Positions 42,644-52,624 are shown, numbered from the stretch's first letter. The stretch: 64,000 nt of DNA from Streptosporangium sp. NBC_01756 (GCF_035917975.1 NZ_CP109130.1:3534001-3598000); one strand, 5' to 3'. Numbers and translations are program-made. The notes: generated by a model from the sequence alone, not told the origin.

Positions 42644-44451
42644 GCCGATTCTCCACCCCAGTCGAAACGACCTAATCCGATGATCCGAGGACACAACCAC
42701 ACGCCGGACCAGCCCAACCCGGCGTTGACCCCGGCCGCTTCACGCCCGACGACAGTTTCCACACAGTCCACGCGGATGTCCCTTACTGCGGAGGGCAGTC
42801 GGCCACGGCCGGGTAGGAGCACGCGTAGTGCCCGGGAGAAGGCATCTGTGGTCACCCCAATGCCTTGGCCCTCGTGCTCTATGACGTATCGAGGCGGTTC
42901 TTCGGAAGCAGAGGCTGCCGTTCGGATGAGAGAGACGACGTCGCCGCGACGTACTCGGGCCGCTAGATAGTGCTGGATCTTCCCTGGATCACCTTGAAAA
43001 CCAAGGGTTCCCGCAGGCTCCTCCACGTTAATGTCGTCAATGCGGATCTCCATGCCCAGACGGTGTCCCGCCTTGAACCCAAGTTCCGCCCACCGGCCGT
43101 CGCTCTGCTTCTTGAGGTACCCCTTGGAGAGCTTGCCGATCGGCTTCATGTGTATCAGCAGGTCCCGCGGTCGGGTCATCGCCACGTACATGAGCCGGGC
43201 CCGCTCCGCCTGCTCAATGGGATCGTCATCCGGTGCATCACCCGGATCGACAAGGATGACTTGGTCGAACTCCAGTCCTTTGACTCGGTGAACCGTGGAG
43301 ATGACGAGCATCTCCAGATGATGCTGAGTGAGTTCGTCAGGGATGTCCCCACGGATTAGGTGTCCTCGAACGGCGGTGAGATCTAGCACGTCACCACGGC
43401 GGTCGGAGTTCATTCTCTGGACAAGGTCCCAGGCTCCTTCTGGATCGGCCCCGTGCCGTCTCAGTACCTCCTGAACGGAGGCTTTGGTCGGCTGCTTGGT
43501 GTCAAGCTCTCGGAAGAGAGCACCGACCCACGAGGGGACGACTCGATCTTGAGCCGCACGTTGCAGGCGGTGCGGTATGCCGAGTGCATGAAGCTGCCGC
43601 GAAATCAGGAGTACCTCGTCGTTTGCCCGGCATAGCAACGCGGTGGGTGTAGCTAGGCGGGACAGGACAGGTACGGCTTGTTCGAGAGTGCCAAGGGAGT
43701 CACCGGACAGAAACTTGGTGCGCAGTTCGCGTTGGATGCTGCTGAAGTCTGCATCCGCGACACCGAGGGCGGAACCGTAGGGAAGAGCGACCCTAGCCTC
43801 CGATTCGCGAGCACGGAAGTTCTCCGTCAGCGCAGCCTCGATCAGATCACCACCGAAGTGAGCTCGCAACCAGTCATAGAGCTGTGCCGCGCCGGCCATA
43901 CGCTCTTTCGGGTCGTCGAGTTGGAAGCCGTAGATGCCTTGGGCCGGGTCACCCAGAAGAGTGAAGCCGTCGAGGTCGGTTTCCAGCAGTGTTTTAACAA
44001 GCTCGGCTCGGTCTCCCACGAGGTCCTGAACCTCGTCCACGACCAGATGCCGTGTCTCGCCTACCAGATCTGCAGCATCGGAATCTTCCTTCAACAGACG
44101 TACCGCTTCACGGATGCGTCGATCGAAGCTCTGCCTCTGCCATGGGCCGTCAGGGTAAGCCTCCGACAGTATCCAGGTGGCATAAGAGTCGAAGGTTCGT
44201 ACTTCGACATGAGTCGCAGCGGTTCCATGGCGGAGAAGCCGGTTTCTCACCTCACGTACGGCAGCACGGGAGAAACTCAAGACCAAGAGATCGGCGGCGT
44301 CCAGTCCTTCCTCTTCAATGAGGTAAACAAGGCGCTCGATCAATGTGAACGTCTTCCCAGTGCCAGCAGCCGCGGTCACGATCAGGCGAGCCGTCGCCGG
44401 CTGTTCAACGAGCTGCCGTTGTGCCTCCGTCAGTTGATCGAGAACGGTCAT
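42640..44451 (-). CDS. UvrD/PcrA-like SF1 helicase of the island
   Basis: The 603-residue SF1 helicase has Walker A AAAGTGKTFTLIERL (27-41), VVDEVQDLVG (~138), GDPAQGIYGF, and motif V/VI STVHRVKGLEFDQVIL ... RLMYVAMTRPRDLL. It is shorter than housekeeping UvrD (~720) and has its own ~120-residue tail. The start overlaps the stop of the upstream giant helicase (ATGA), and its stop overlaps drmA, so it is a stoichiometric member of this operon. UvrD-like proteins are not part of described core DISARM. Confidence 0.9.
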   Translation of the reverse strand: MTVLDQLTEAQRQLVEQPATARLIVTAAAGTGKTFTLIERLVYLIEEEGLDAADLLVLSFSRAAVREVRNRLLRHGTAATHVEVRTFDSYATWILSEAYPDGPWQRQSFDRRIREAVRLLKEDSDAADLVGETRHLVVDEVQDLVGDRAELVKTLLETDLDGFTLLGDPAQGIYGFQLDDPKERMAGAAQLYDWLRAHFGGDLIEAALTENFRARESEARVALPYGSALGVADADFSSIQRELRTKFLSGDSLGTLEQAVPVLSRLATPTALLCRANDEVLLISRQLHALGIPHRLQRAAQDRVVPSWVGALFRELDTKQPTKASVQEVLRRHGADPEGAWDLVQRMNSDRRGDVLDLTAVRGHLIRGDIPDELTQHHLEMLVISTVHRVKGLEFDQVILVDPGDAPDDDPIEQAERARLMYVAMTRPRDLLIHMKPIGKLSKGYLKKQSDGRWAELGFKAGHRLGMEIRIDDINVEEPAGTLGFQGDPGKIQHYLAARVRRGDVVSLIRTAASASEEPPRYVIEHEGQGIGVTTDAFSRALRVLLPGRGRLPSAVRDIRVDCVETVVGREAAGVNAGLGWSGVWLCPRIIGLGRFDWGGESA

Positions 44452-47400
44452 TGATTCTTCCAGAGGTATTCGAACTGCCGGAACGCGAGCTCCTCACCGT
44501 ACTGGGAAATGTTGTCAGCCACGTTGACGATGAGGCACTCCTCCTTACCGTTGTTCTTCGGCCCTCTAAGCCCTCGGCCGATCATCTGCTGGTAGACGTT
44601 GGGGCTGTAGGTAGGGCGGGCAACGATTACGGCTCGTGTGGCAGGAGCGTCGAAGCCCTGGGACAAAACGCCGTAGTTAGCCAAGACGCGAATCCCGCCC
44701 TGTTTGAACTGCTCGATCACATGCCTGCGCTGACCAAGATCGGTTCCGCCCGACACCGCGGCGGCGGACACTCCCTTTCGGGTAAGGAGTGCCGCCATTG
44801 TCTGTGCGTGGTTGACCGAGGTTGCAAACAGCAGCACACGCCAGTCTTCCGGCAACGAAAGAATCTTGTCGATCAGAACGCGATTTCGGGCGGTGTCATG
44901 GCCGAGACGCTCTTCCGCCGAAGCGGGAAGGCGACGCATCTGTTCGAGCGTATTCCGCTCATGAGAGCTCAGGTCCAGGGTGGCGCCGGGGAGTTCTTCG
45001 TGCTTTACCCAGGCCAGCACGCCGAGGTCTTGGAGCCTGCGATACGGGTCGTCCCCCAGGATGCCTGTTCCGTCCGGGTGGTAGTCGAGTCTGTTCCTTC
45101 CGTAGCGGGCCGCAAGGCGCTCCGTCTCCTCTGAACTCGCTCCTCGGAAGGGGGTGGCGCTCAAACCGATGAGGGGACACCGCGAACGATGTGGTGTCAG
45201 CCCCAGTGCGGCCAGGACTTGCGTGTATCGAGGACTGATCGATGTATGCGCCTCATCCACGATGACCGCCTGAGCCTCGCGCAACCACACGTAGCGCTCC
45301 GTCTCGATGACCCTTTCCAGCTTTGCGTCCGTAGTGACCACAAGGTGGTATCCGTCTTCCACGGGATCCGCCTCATTCGATCCCCACAACCTGCTGATCG
45401 TCAGGCGTTGAGCCGGGCCGGCGTGCTGCCACACCAACTGCCAGGTTTGTACAGCCTGTTCACACAGTTCCTCCGTCTGTGCCACCCACAGAACAGGAGT
45501 GGAGATCGCCTTAGGGGATAGCGACCCCAACCACCGGATGAGCGCATCGACGGCCACACGTGTCTTGCCGGCTCCGGTAGGCAGGCTAACCATTCCTCGC
45601 TGTGCGGGTCGGCTCCGAAGCACCTCCAGAATCCGTCCGACCATGAGCTCTTGGTAGTCATGCAAGGCTGGGAGGTTTATCGGGCCTTGGACGGTGAGCA
45701 CAGGGTCAAGACCGGGTTGCCGAAAGCCTGCGTACTCAGCGGGGAAGCCCAGATCGGACACGAATGTCTTCGCCTGGTGGCTCCCAGCCATCTGGGTCGG
45801 TACGGCGAAACCCCGGTCTTCCAGTTCCTGTCGGAACTCCCGGAGGACATCCGCGCCATACACGGCCAGCGCCAGGCCGGCGATGCTTCGGTTATCTATT
45901 GATCCTTCCTCGGCTTCAACCGCATCGATCAAGCCAAGCGGTAGCCGTTCACGGATAATGTCACCGCCGAGCATGGCCACCAGCTTGTCTTGGAGATCCG
46001 ACAGTTCCCGGACCTTAACGACTTGTTGGTCTCGCTGGATGTCCTTCCGATGCTGGAGCACTTGGCGGCAGCGCTCCTCCGATAACCCCATATTGAGCAG
46101 ACGGTTCAGCTCACGAAGCATGTCTAGATCATCGCCGCGATCAAGCCAGTAGATCGTTTCTTCACGTCGGCCGATAGCAATCGGTTCTGATGTCTGACCT
46201 GCGGGAGTACGGACAAGCTGCTCCAGCGCATCGCAGCGCATAAGGAATAAACCGCGTAGGGGGCGTCCCGGTTCGAATTTAAGCTGGGGGAACACGTCCT
46301 CCAGCGGAGTTGGTACGCCCTGCTGCGTCGCACGGAGTTCGGTGATGTAGACCTCGTCAAAGGTCTTCATTCCCCACTCGTCTACGAGGAGCGTCACATT
46401 ATCTGATTCGGGGACGAGGACGGCGGAAATGCCTCCGTTCAACAGTCGCCGGTATTGGGTGGGATCTGCAGTGGCTACCACCTCCGCCGGTGGGCAGATG
46501 GTCCACTCATCACCTTGTCGGCAACGAACTTTCCCAGGCGCGCTTAATTGTGTGGCTGCAACTGCATACAGCATTCCCAACTCCACATGGTTCTCACTCT
46601 CAAGAGCTTGGGTGAGAAGGGAAAGCCACAGAGTCCCCCTGATAGCTTCCAAAGTGTTGGGGAGCCTGAGAGCATACGCAAGGCCCAAGTCGATATCAGC
46701 GACCGGCAGGATGCGAGCATGTTCATTCAGACCCGGCCCGACACAGCTTGAGATGCTCCGAATGCCCATCGACGTGGCCAGTTTTCCGGTTCGCTCGATG
46801 ACCCATACCAGCGGTGACGGTATGGTCAAGGGCGCATCATCCGCACGGGTAAGGGCATAGGCCATCCAGTTCGTTACCATTCCCTCGACGGGAAGGTTCT
46901 GAATGAATCGGGAGCCAGCCGCGAATGTCAGGCCAAATAAAAGTCCGAGATGGCTGGCGAGGTCGGGACCTGTAACCATGATCTTGCTTTGCTGGGGTCT
47001 GCGAGCACCGGCCGGAAGTGACCCGTAATACTCCTCGATCATGCTCAATCTGTATTCGGCATACCATGAGGAAGAAGACGGGTCCACATTTGCGCTTGGA
47101 GCATCAGACATACCAAGCATGCGAAGCATTTTCATATCATCGTGGTGGAAATCTTCGTCCACTACGAAATCTCCGTCATCAGGGCTTCCCGAAGGGATGA
47201 CAACACCAGGGAGCAGACATTCACTCAATGGCTTGTACTTCCCGGATCGTGTTCGAACCTTGAGAGCCGAACCTGCGTCTCGGCTGTGTAGGTGCTCAAC
47301 GGCGCGCTCGGCCCCGGTCTTTCGCGCAAGGAGCCAGAGTCGATTCCAGTCGGAGGACTGGTAGAAAAAGAAGCCTCCGGAGACAGCCGCAGCGAAACGG

Positions 47401-49157
47401 CCGAAAGAGTCCGCTTCTCGAATACCGAGAATCTCAAGAAATCGAGACACGGCAGGGTCGTCCGCTAACCCTGGATCAACATACACCGTGTGCTCAGTGG
47501 GTGGATCCATCGACGTACGTCGGAAGACACTTTTCTCCTGAGGCGGAACCATTCTTCCATCCGCCGTCCGCAGAATCGCCGACAGGCGCGCTTCCCCTGC
47601 GTAGGGGTGGTTTTCAGCAACCATCTCCGCCACGATCGACAGCGCAACGGCAGAAGCGGCGGCGGTACCATCGGAGACCAGGGATTCCAGCCACTCCTGA
47701 ACGGAGCTAGACCTGACACCTGCCGTCTCCATCAATATGTCAGCTCGTGATCGTCGCGTCGGTGATCTCTCAACGGAAGGATGGCACCATTCGACAGGAC
47801 GTCCGGGATAGTCGGCCCACCTCTCGACCCACGTCCGCCAGCGTTTATCCTCTGGCGCGAATGCCTTGGGGTGAATATTTATCTCACCAGGCCGCCGGAA
47901 CTCACCTGTCTGATCGGGAAGAGAGGGGTGGTCCGCTGCTTCCTTATGGACAAGATCGGTAAGCATCTTATCGGCCCAATTACGTGTCTCCCGCCCACGC
48001 GCAGTCATCAGCGTCAACGGCAATGCAGGATCTTCGGGAGTGGAAAGAGCCGGCAAAGACGCGACAACCAGCCGAGCAGCCTCCCTCATCAGGACTTCGT
48101 TAAAAGCATTTCCCTCAAGGATGTGCTGACGGTCTTCATTGGTTTTCCATGCAGCATTAAGGACGCCACGGAGAGTGGTCTCATATGTTGTGGGAAAGAA
48201 GGCCCAGAACTGTCCCGTTTCCCCCAGCCCTGAGGACGGGACAGCCCATGCGATCGGCACCTCGACGCGATTGCGATACTCCCCCGCATCCGCCCACGCC
48301 TCATCGGACGGATGAAAACTGGTCTCGAATACCCTCCACTCCTCCGGATCTCGCTCGCGACCGCCCTCGATGACACAGAGCGACCGACGATCACCTCGGC
48401 CGCTTACCGTGATCTCCCTGCGATACAGGGTGTTTCTTCGATCTTCAAGAATCACTCGGCCGGCATGGGGAGAGAACACTGCGAACACGGCTGGGAACAG
48501 CTGTAGGTCCTTGGCCAGGCGGTCCGCAAACTCCCCTTTGGACAGAGGGAGCTTGACCACGGTGGTGGCCCAGGACATCAACTCGTTGAGTAGCTCGTCC
48601 GATGCGCGTTCTTGCTCCGCGTCAAGTAGATGAGCGATGCGGAGGACCGGTGTGGGTCCGGATCCTGGAACGCGCTCCCGGATCCGGACCTGAGACAGAC
48701 CTGCTGACCAGCCGAAGGATCCGCTGCGGCTGAAGAACTGCGGCTGGTCGGAGACGCTCAGGACGGACTTGAACCCGAGGCCGAACCTGCCGATCTCGGC
48801 GCCTCGTTTACGCGACAGATGTGAAGCCAGTATGGTGCCGGCCCCCGTAGGAGTGATCGGATTGCCGAGATTTGCGCAGTACAGCGTGTCGGCCGAGAGC
48901 ACCACATGGATAAGTCCGTTCGAGCTTGACCGCAGCTCATCGGCGCCATTTTGGATCAACTCGTACAGCTGCCGATGCCCGTACCCTCCCTCTCGTACGG
49001 AGGTCTCGATGTTTGCGTGTTCTTCGATCAGAGCGGAGTTGGCTTCATAGGACTGGAGGCAGGCTTCGGACTGCGCCAGGACGACCTGCGAGACCTCACT
49101 GTCCCTGCCTGTCCAGTCGGAGAGGCCGGCCCGTCCGGCCTCGTTCGGACTAACCAC
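44448..49157 (-). CDS. Giant GHKL (sacsin-like) ATPase fused to an SF2 helicase
   Basis: The protein has 1569 residues. The N-terminus has a sacsin/Hsp90-type ATPase: the N-box LYELIQNGADEL with Glu66, Asn70 and Asp73, a G1-like NLGNPITPTGAG, and the G2 box GRFGLGFKSVL. A ~900-residue middle has no recognised domain. The C-terminal ~400 residues are an SF2 helicase: Walker A LPTGAGKTRVAV (~1194), VDEAHTSI (~1301), LSATPFRG (~1335) and QMIGRGLRGP (~1525). Two ATP-driven modules in one chain suggest a chaperone-like clamp feeding a translocase. The start is GTG 49157. It overlaps the UvrD-like gene by 4 bp and leads the co-translated run. Confidence 0.88.
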   Translation of the reverse strand: MVSPNEAGRAGLSDWTGRDSEVSQVVLAQSEACLQSYEANSALIEEHANIETSVREGGYGHRQLYELIQNGADELRSSSNGLIHVVLSADTLYCANLGNPITPTGAGTILASHLSRKRGAEIGRFGLGFKSVLSVSDQPQFFSRSGSFGWSAGLSQVRIRERVPGSGPTPVLRIAHLLDAEQERASDELLNELMSWATTVVKLPLSKGEFADRLAKDLQLFPAVFAVFSPHAGRVILEDRRNTLYRREITVSGRGDRRSLCVIEGGRERDPEEWRVFETSFHPSDEAWADAGEYRNRVEVPIAWAVPSSGLGETGQFWAFFPTTYETTLRGVLNAAWKTNEDRQHILEGNAFNEVLMREAARLVVASLPALSTPEDPALPLTLMTARGRETRNWADKMLTDLVHKEAADHPSLPDQTGEFRRPGEINIHPKAFAPEDKRWRTWVERWADYPGRPVEWCHPSVERSPTRRSRADILMETAGVRSSSVQEWLESLVSDGTAAASAVALSIVAEMVAENHPYAGEARLSAILRTADGRMVPPQEKSVFRRTSMDPPTEHTVYVDPGLADDPAVSRFLEILGIREADSFGRFAAAVSGGFFFYQSSDWNRLWLLARKTGAERAVEHLHSRDAGSALKVRTRSGKYKPLSECLLPGVVIPSGSPDDGDFVVDEDFHHDDMKMLRMLGMSDAPSANVDPSSSSWYAEYRLSMIEEYYGSLPAGARRPQQSKIMVTGPDLASHLGLLFGLTFAAGSRFIQNLPVEGMVTNWMAYALTRADDAPLTIPSPLVWVIERTGKLATSMGIRSISSCVGPGLNEHARILPVADIDLGLAYALRLPNTLEAIRGTLWLSLLTQALESENHVELGMLYAVAATQLSAPGKVRCRQGDEWTICPPAEVVATADPTQYRRLLNGGISAVLVPESDNVTLLVDEWGMKTFDEVYITELRATQQGVPTPLEDVFPQLKFEPGRPLRGLFLMRCDALEQLVRTPAGQTSEPIAIGRREETIYWLDRGDDLDMLRELNRLLNMGLSEERCRQVLQHRKDIQRDQQVVKVRELSDLQDKLVAMLGGDIIRERLPLGLIDAVEAEEGSIDNRSIAGLALAVYGADVLREFRQELEDRGFAVPTQMAGSHQAKTFVSDLGFPAEYAGFRQPGLDPVLTVQGPINLPALHDYQELMVGRILEVLRSRPAQRGMVSLPTGAGKTRVAVDALIRWLGSLSPKAISTPVLWVAQTEELCEQAVQTWQLVWQHAGPAQRLTISRLWGSNEADPVEDGYHLVVTTDAKLERVIETERYVWLREAQAVIVDEAHTSISPRYTQVLAALGLTPHRSRCPLIGLSATPFRGASSEETERLAARYGRNRLDYHPDGTGILGDDPYRRLQDLGVLAWVKHEELPGATLDLSSHERNTLEQMRRLPASAEERLGHDTARNRVLIDKILSLPEDWRVLLFATSVNHAQTMAALLTRKGVSAAAVSGGTDLGQRRHVIEQFKQGGIRVLANYGVLSQGFDAPATRAVIVARPTYSPNVYQQMIGRGLRGPKNNGKEECLIVNVADNISQYGEELAFRQFEYLWKNQ

Positions 49158-49253
49158 TGAGATCCGCTCTCCTCATGAACATGAGATTACTTTTGCAGGA
49201 TGCTACGCCAGAGAGGTACGAAAAATCGCGTAATTTGGATACAATGCACCCGT

Positions 49254-50036
49254 TTAGAGCTCAAGGTTCGCGAGCCTATAGTGGCCTGGCGAAACCTCAG
49301 GGTCGTCGTCATGTGACTGAATCAGCCACCCCTGATCGACCAGCTCCCGAATCTCCTGGCGCCATGTAGGTACCTTCGCGACACGTTCGAGCTGCTGCGG
49401 GCTCGCCGGCCACGGGCTGATGTGGAGGAGATACTCGATCAGCCGTTCCGCAGGGCTCGTGCCGCCTACGGATACGATCGTTGCTTCACTCGAAGCAACG
49501 GATTCCTCCAGTTGCGGGGCATTAAGACGGTAGGGCGCCTCGGGCCCCGCGCCAAGGGTATCGATGTCCCAGCCGAACGCGCGAAGCTCACGGATGCGTC
49601 GAGCCCACGCCCGGATTGCCGCTACACCTTCCAGCTCTTGTGGTGAGACCTTCTTCCCCTGGTGGCTGCGGAAGTAGAGAAGGAGTGCTGCCCGGGCGCC
49701 ACCGACGACGTCTTGCCGCACTTCGGCAAGGGCATCTCGCGATTCTGCGAGGCAGACGCCGACTTTTGCAGCAGTGTCCAGCCAGTCAATGGGTCTCAAA
49801 TTCTCGCGCCGTGTGTTCTGAACGATCGCCAGAGCGTTCTTGAGCGACTGTTCGAGCTTCTCCAACTGTTCCCCGTGGAGATGTCGGGTGCTGCCGCTGG
49901 AGGAGGGTTCCATCAAGCTCTGAATGCCTTTCATCGTCTCATTGAGAACGGGGGAGGCAGACTGATCTGGCGTTTGGGTACGCTGACACAGATCCTCTAA
50001 CAAAACGAGACTCTGCCTGCATCGGAGGAGAAGCAT
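49254..50036 (-). CDS. Tandem winged-helix protein of the defence island
   Basis: The 260-residue protein has a helical first half (HGEQLEKLEQSLKNALAIVQ ...). The second half holds two similar winged-helix units (~120-170 and ~195-255), each with the pattern (L)SPQ(E)LE(R/G)VA..(W)R(Q)RIREL...GW.I...Y.L, as in the N-terminal wHTH of some HNH nucleases. No nuclease residues are visible. It may recognise DNA or act as an adaptor for the helicases. It lies 96 bp upstream of the giant helicase, same strand. The start is uncertain: no ribosome site precedes ATG 50036, and another frame is open upstream. Confidence 0.65.
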   Translation of the reverse strand: MLLLRCRQSLVLLEDLCQRTQTPDQSASPVLNETMKGIQSLMEPSSSGSTRHLHGEQLEKLEQSLKNALAIVQNTRRENLRPIDWLDTAAKVGVCLAESRDALAEVRQDVVGGARAALLLYFRSHQGKKVSPQELEGVAAIRAWARRIRELRAFGWDIDTLGAGPEAPYRLNAPQLEESVASSEATIVSVGGTSPAERLIEYLLHISPWPASPQQLERVAKVPTWRQEIRELVDQGWLIQSHDDDPEVSPGHYRLANLEL

Positions 50037-51008
50037 CTAGTTGTGCGGCCAGGTCTTCAGGCTTAGAGCTCATCCAGACTTGGTTGTCGACTCGAAGCGA
50101 GTCGCTCACGCGAGCGTAGATGCTGTGTGGCTCTGATGTCAAGAAGAAATGGGAACAATCCCTCTTTTCCGCAGCTGCAGTAATCGGTGCGAGCAGGCAC
50201 AAACCACCAAAAAACGCACTTCTAGTGCGTCGCATGGCATGTTGGAGCTTAAGGCCATATATGCTTACTTCGCTTGCGCTGCAGCTCTTTGTGTTAGATC
50301 CTCTTCTTCGGAGACCGGTGATCCAGGACTTCGAAGCGTTTCATGCGGATGCGATCAATGTGCATGTGTTGATGCCTGGTGGGGCGAAGGCCGAAGGTGT
50401 CGGGCAGCCGATTGCGAAGCGTGAGCCGTTGTGGTTCCACTCGTGGGAGGGCGGTGGCGTGATGCGATGAGGCGTCGCAAAAATAGGGCTTCGTTTTGGC
50501 GTTCTGTGTCGGCATGGACGGCGAGAAAGGCTCTTGCCTCTAGGACCGCATGGCTTGTCGAGTCTTGCACTTGGCAGCAATAAGGCGGCATCGGTAGAGT
50601 CCCGTTCGGATAACGATGCGACGCGTTGAAGTGGAGTCGATTTACTTTATCGAGCGTCTTCCAGGGTTGCGATCTTGGAAGTCCTTGTCATCCATCATCA
50701 GCAGCATGGCGATGGAACTGAAAATCCGTCGTCATCTGGTAGAGATGTGGTCGCGGGACTTGGGTTGCGCTACGGGCGAGGCTCGCAGTACATGGCACTT
50801 CCGAGTGTCCATGCCCCCTGTGCGATGTAGCGAATCGATTGATTCTCTACACATGCGTGAGGATCGCCAATGATCAACTCCGGTGGTCCCAGGTAGGCCT
50901 CGGCCGAGGGACAACATCTCCCTTGCATCGAAGCCGCCTTCCGGTGTCGATGAAGAAGTGGTGCTGCCCAGGATTGTGCTGGCGCCCGAACCAAGAACGA
51001 GGTTCACG
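50037..51008. other. Long gap inside the defence island
   Basis: Nearly 1 kb without a gene I can support. Several short overlapping ORFs on both strands show no family resemblance; a plus-strand stretch around 50300-50470 (FEAFHADAINVHVLMPGG) reads most like protein but is fragmentary. GTAGCGAATC and GATTCTCTAC (50826-50849) form a near-perfect 10-bp hairpin. It may hold the operon promoter, decayed IS sequence or a non-coding RNA. Confidence 0.4.
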
Positions 51009-51194
51009 ATGGACGACAACGCCCCCAACCGCCCTGCCGCGAACGACAAGCTACCCTCGCGGTGGGTGATAATTCTGTCCGTCAGCACTGCCGTGGGTAT
51101 CGGCACCGGCCTCGTCGGCGGACTCATCGCTGGCGTGGGTCTGGGCTTTGTATGTGCGGGATTTCTGCATACGGTGCTTCCCGGCGAACACTGA
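51009..51194 (+). CDS. Small glycine-zipper membrane protein in the island
   Basis: The 61-residue ORF has a charged N-terminus (DDNAPNRPAANDKLPSR) and one or two hydrophobic segments rich in Gly spaced for helix packing (AVGIGTGLVGGLIAGVGLGF). ATG 51009 has a GAGG behind it. It is on the plus strand, opposite to the operon. Small membrane proteins in defence islands can be effectors, but a chance ORF cannot be ruled out. Confidence 0.45.
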   Translation: MDDNAPNRPAANDKLPSRWVIILSVSTAVGIGTGLVGGLIAGVGLGFVCAGFLHTVLPGEH

Positions 51195-51337
51195 CGTTTA
51201 TCCCTGACGGTCCGCCGTGCCAGGAGATTCTCAGCGGACTCATTTGCTGGCACGGCAACCGTAGGTTCTGCGCTTGCTGTAGGGCAGACGCAACTGAGTC
51301 GTCGGCTCCCTAATACTCGGAGAGCATATGGTGGATG

Positions 51338-52528
51338 TCAGACAAGCTCCACGTCTGCCTTGACGATACGGTCAGGGAATGGCGGTTCTAAGGCTCTTAC
51401 GGATCTCCAGGTCGTGAGACTCTGCAATAGCTCCTCTGTGGGACGACCCCAACTAAATGCAGCACAAAGAATGTGCATGGCCAATTTCGGGGGGACAGCG
51501 TTTCCGATCTGCTGCCCCACATCTCGTCCTGACCACGGGTAGTCGACAGGAAACGTTTGAAGGCTGCCCGCCTCTGCATAAGAGAAACGTTCCAATTCGG
51601 CGCCGTCCAGAGAGAAGACACGGTTGCGGCGGATCTTTCCGGTAACTGTGGCCGAAGGTTCCCATGAGGCACGACGGCCGCGGGCTTTGGGGTCCCCGCC
51701 CGTGCCGTAGTTCGAGATCACGAGAAACGGTGACTGCCGGCCAAGCACATCTGCCATGGTTGTCCATTTCGCAAGGCTCTGATCGCCGGCCTCACGTGGG
51801 ACGCCCTTCCGATAAGGACGGTGCGTAGGTTTAGGTAAGGTCACCTTTTCGTCGCCCTTGCGAGCAATCAGTACAGCTCTCTTGCGAGTCTGCGGAACAC
51901 CATACTCCTCCGTCCGGAGGATGCCGCAGTCCACTTTGTAACCTTCACCGTCCAGAGCCGCTGCGTAAGCCTCCCATACCGGAAGAACCGCGGGAACCTG
52001 CTCAAGCACAATCGCCCGATAAGCGGTGTTTCTTTTGTTGTCGATTGCTTCAAGGGCCCAGCGGAGAGGTTCCAGAACCAAGCCGGTTCGTTCGTCCTCC
52101 AGCTTCGCCAGATCCCGATCGATCTCTTCTCGGTCCTCTCGGGCGACCATGCGCTTGACGAAACGCAGTACTTCGTCGAGTGCCCTACGGCCAGCTCCTG
52201 TGCCGGCAACAGTGAAAGTTTGACACGGTGGTCCGCCCGCTAGTACATCCCCTTCAGGGAAGTCGGAAGGACCATAGCGGCGCACGTCGCCCTCCACTGT
52301 GGCAAGGCCAGCGGCGCGGCGCGTCATACAAGCTGCGGCATCCCACTCCACACCCACCGTCGCGACACCGAGCTTCTCCGCTGCCACATCGAGTCCACCC
52401 GGACCGGCGAACAAGTCAACGATCTTGACAGGGTGCACTTGTGATCTCCAGAGGTGTGTCGTTCGGGACGATGTTGCCACAGTTTCGACATCGGTTGTCC
52501 CAGAGGTAGCAAGCTGGTCCACGCGCAT
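51338..52528 (-). CDS. C5-cytosine DNA methyltransferase (DrmMII/Dcm-like)
   Basis: The 396-residue protein has all main 5mC motifs: I (VKIVDLFAGPGGL, ~35-47), IV with the catalytic Cys (GGPPCQTFTVAG, ~98), VI (LEQVPAVL), VIII (QTRKRAVLIA) and X (QQIGNAVPPKL, ~343). The region between VIII and IX is the target-recognition domain. In class 2 DISARM a cytosine methyltransferase protects host DNA. The start is ATG 52528, although a GTG near the motif I segment (HPVKIVDLF) is possible. It lies upstream of the helicase operon on the same strand but ~1.3 kb from it. Confidence 0.93.
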   Translation of the reverse strand: MRVDQLATSGTTDVETVATSSRTTHLWRSQVHPVKIVDLFAGPGGLDVAAEKLGVATVGVEWDAAACMTRRAAGLATVEGDVRRYGPSDFPEGDVLAGGPPCQTFTVAGTGAGRRALDEVLRFVKRMVAREDREEIDRDLAKLEDERTGLVLEPLRWALEAIDNKRNTAYRAIVLEQVPAVLPVWEAYAAALDGEGYKVDCGILRTEEYGVPQTRKRAVLIARKGDEKVTLPKPTHRPYRKGVPREAGDQSLAKWTTMADVLGRQSPFLVISNYGTGGDPKARGRRASWEPSATVTGKIRRNRVFSLDGAELERFSYAEAGSLQTFPVDYPWSGRDVGQQIGNAVPPKLAMHILCAAFSWGRPTEELLQSLTTWRSVRALEPPFPDRIVKADVELV

Positions 52529-52624
52529 ACAGCGGCCCTAGAGCAACCGACGGTATCAGCGGTCACGGACCGTACAGACAGCCCCGTCGACTGCCTCTGA
52601 TGCCGTTTACGTTAGGTAAGCGGG

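Noticed and set aside
44448-49157. DrmD of class 1 DISARM
   Set aside because: DrmD is an SNF2 helicase; this protein has a GHKL N-terminus and a DEAH helicase of a different type, and the methyltransferase is of the cytosine kind.
49254-50036. DrmC (phospholipase D) of DISARM
   Set aside because: No HxK(x)4D motif; the fold pattern is winged-helix.
50149-50591. Several short ORFs as real genes
   Set aside because: They overlap on both strands, lack ribosome sites and match no family I know.
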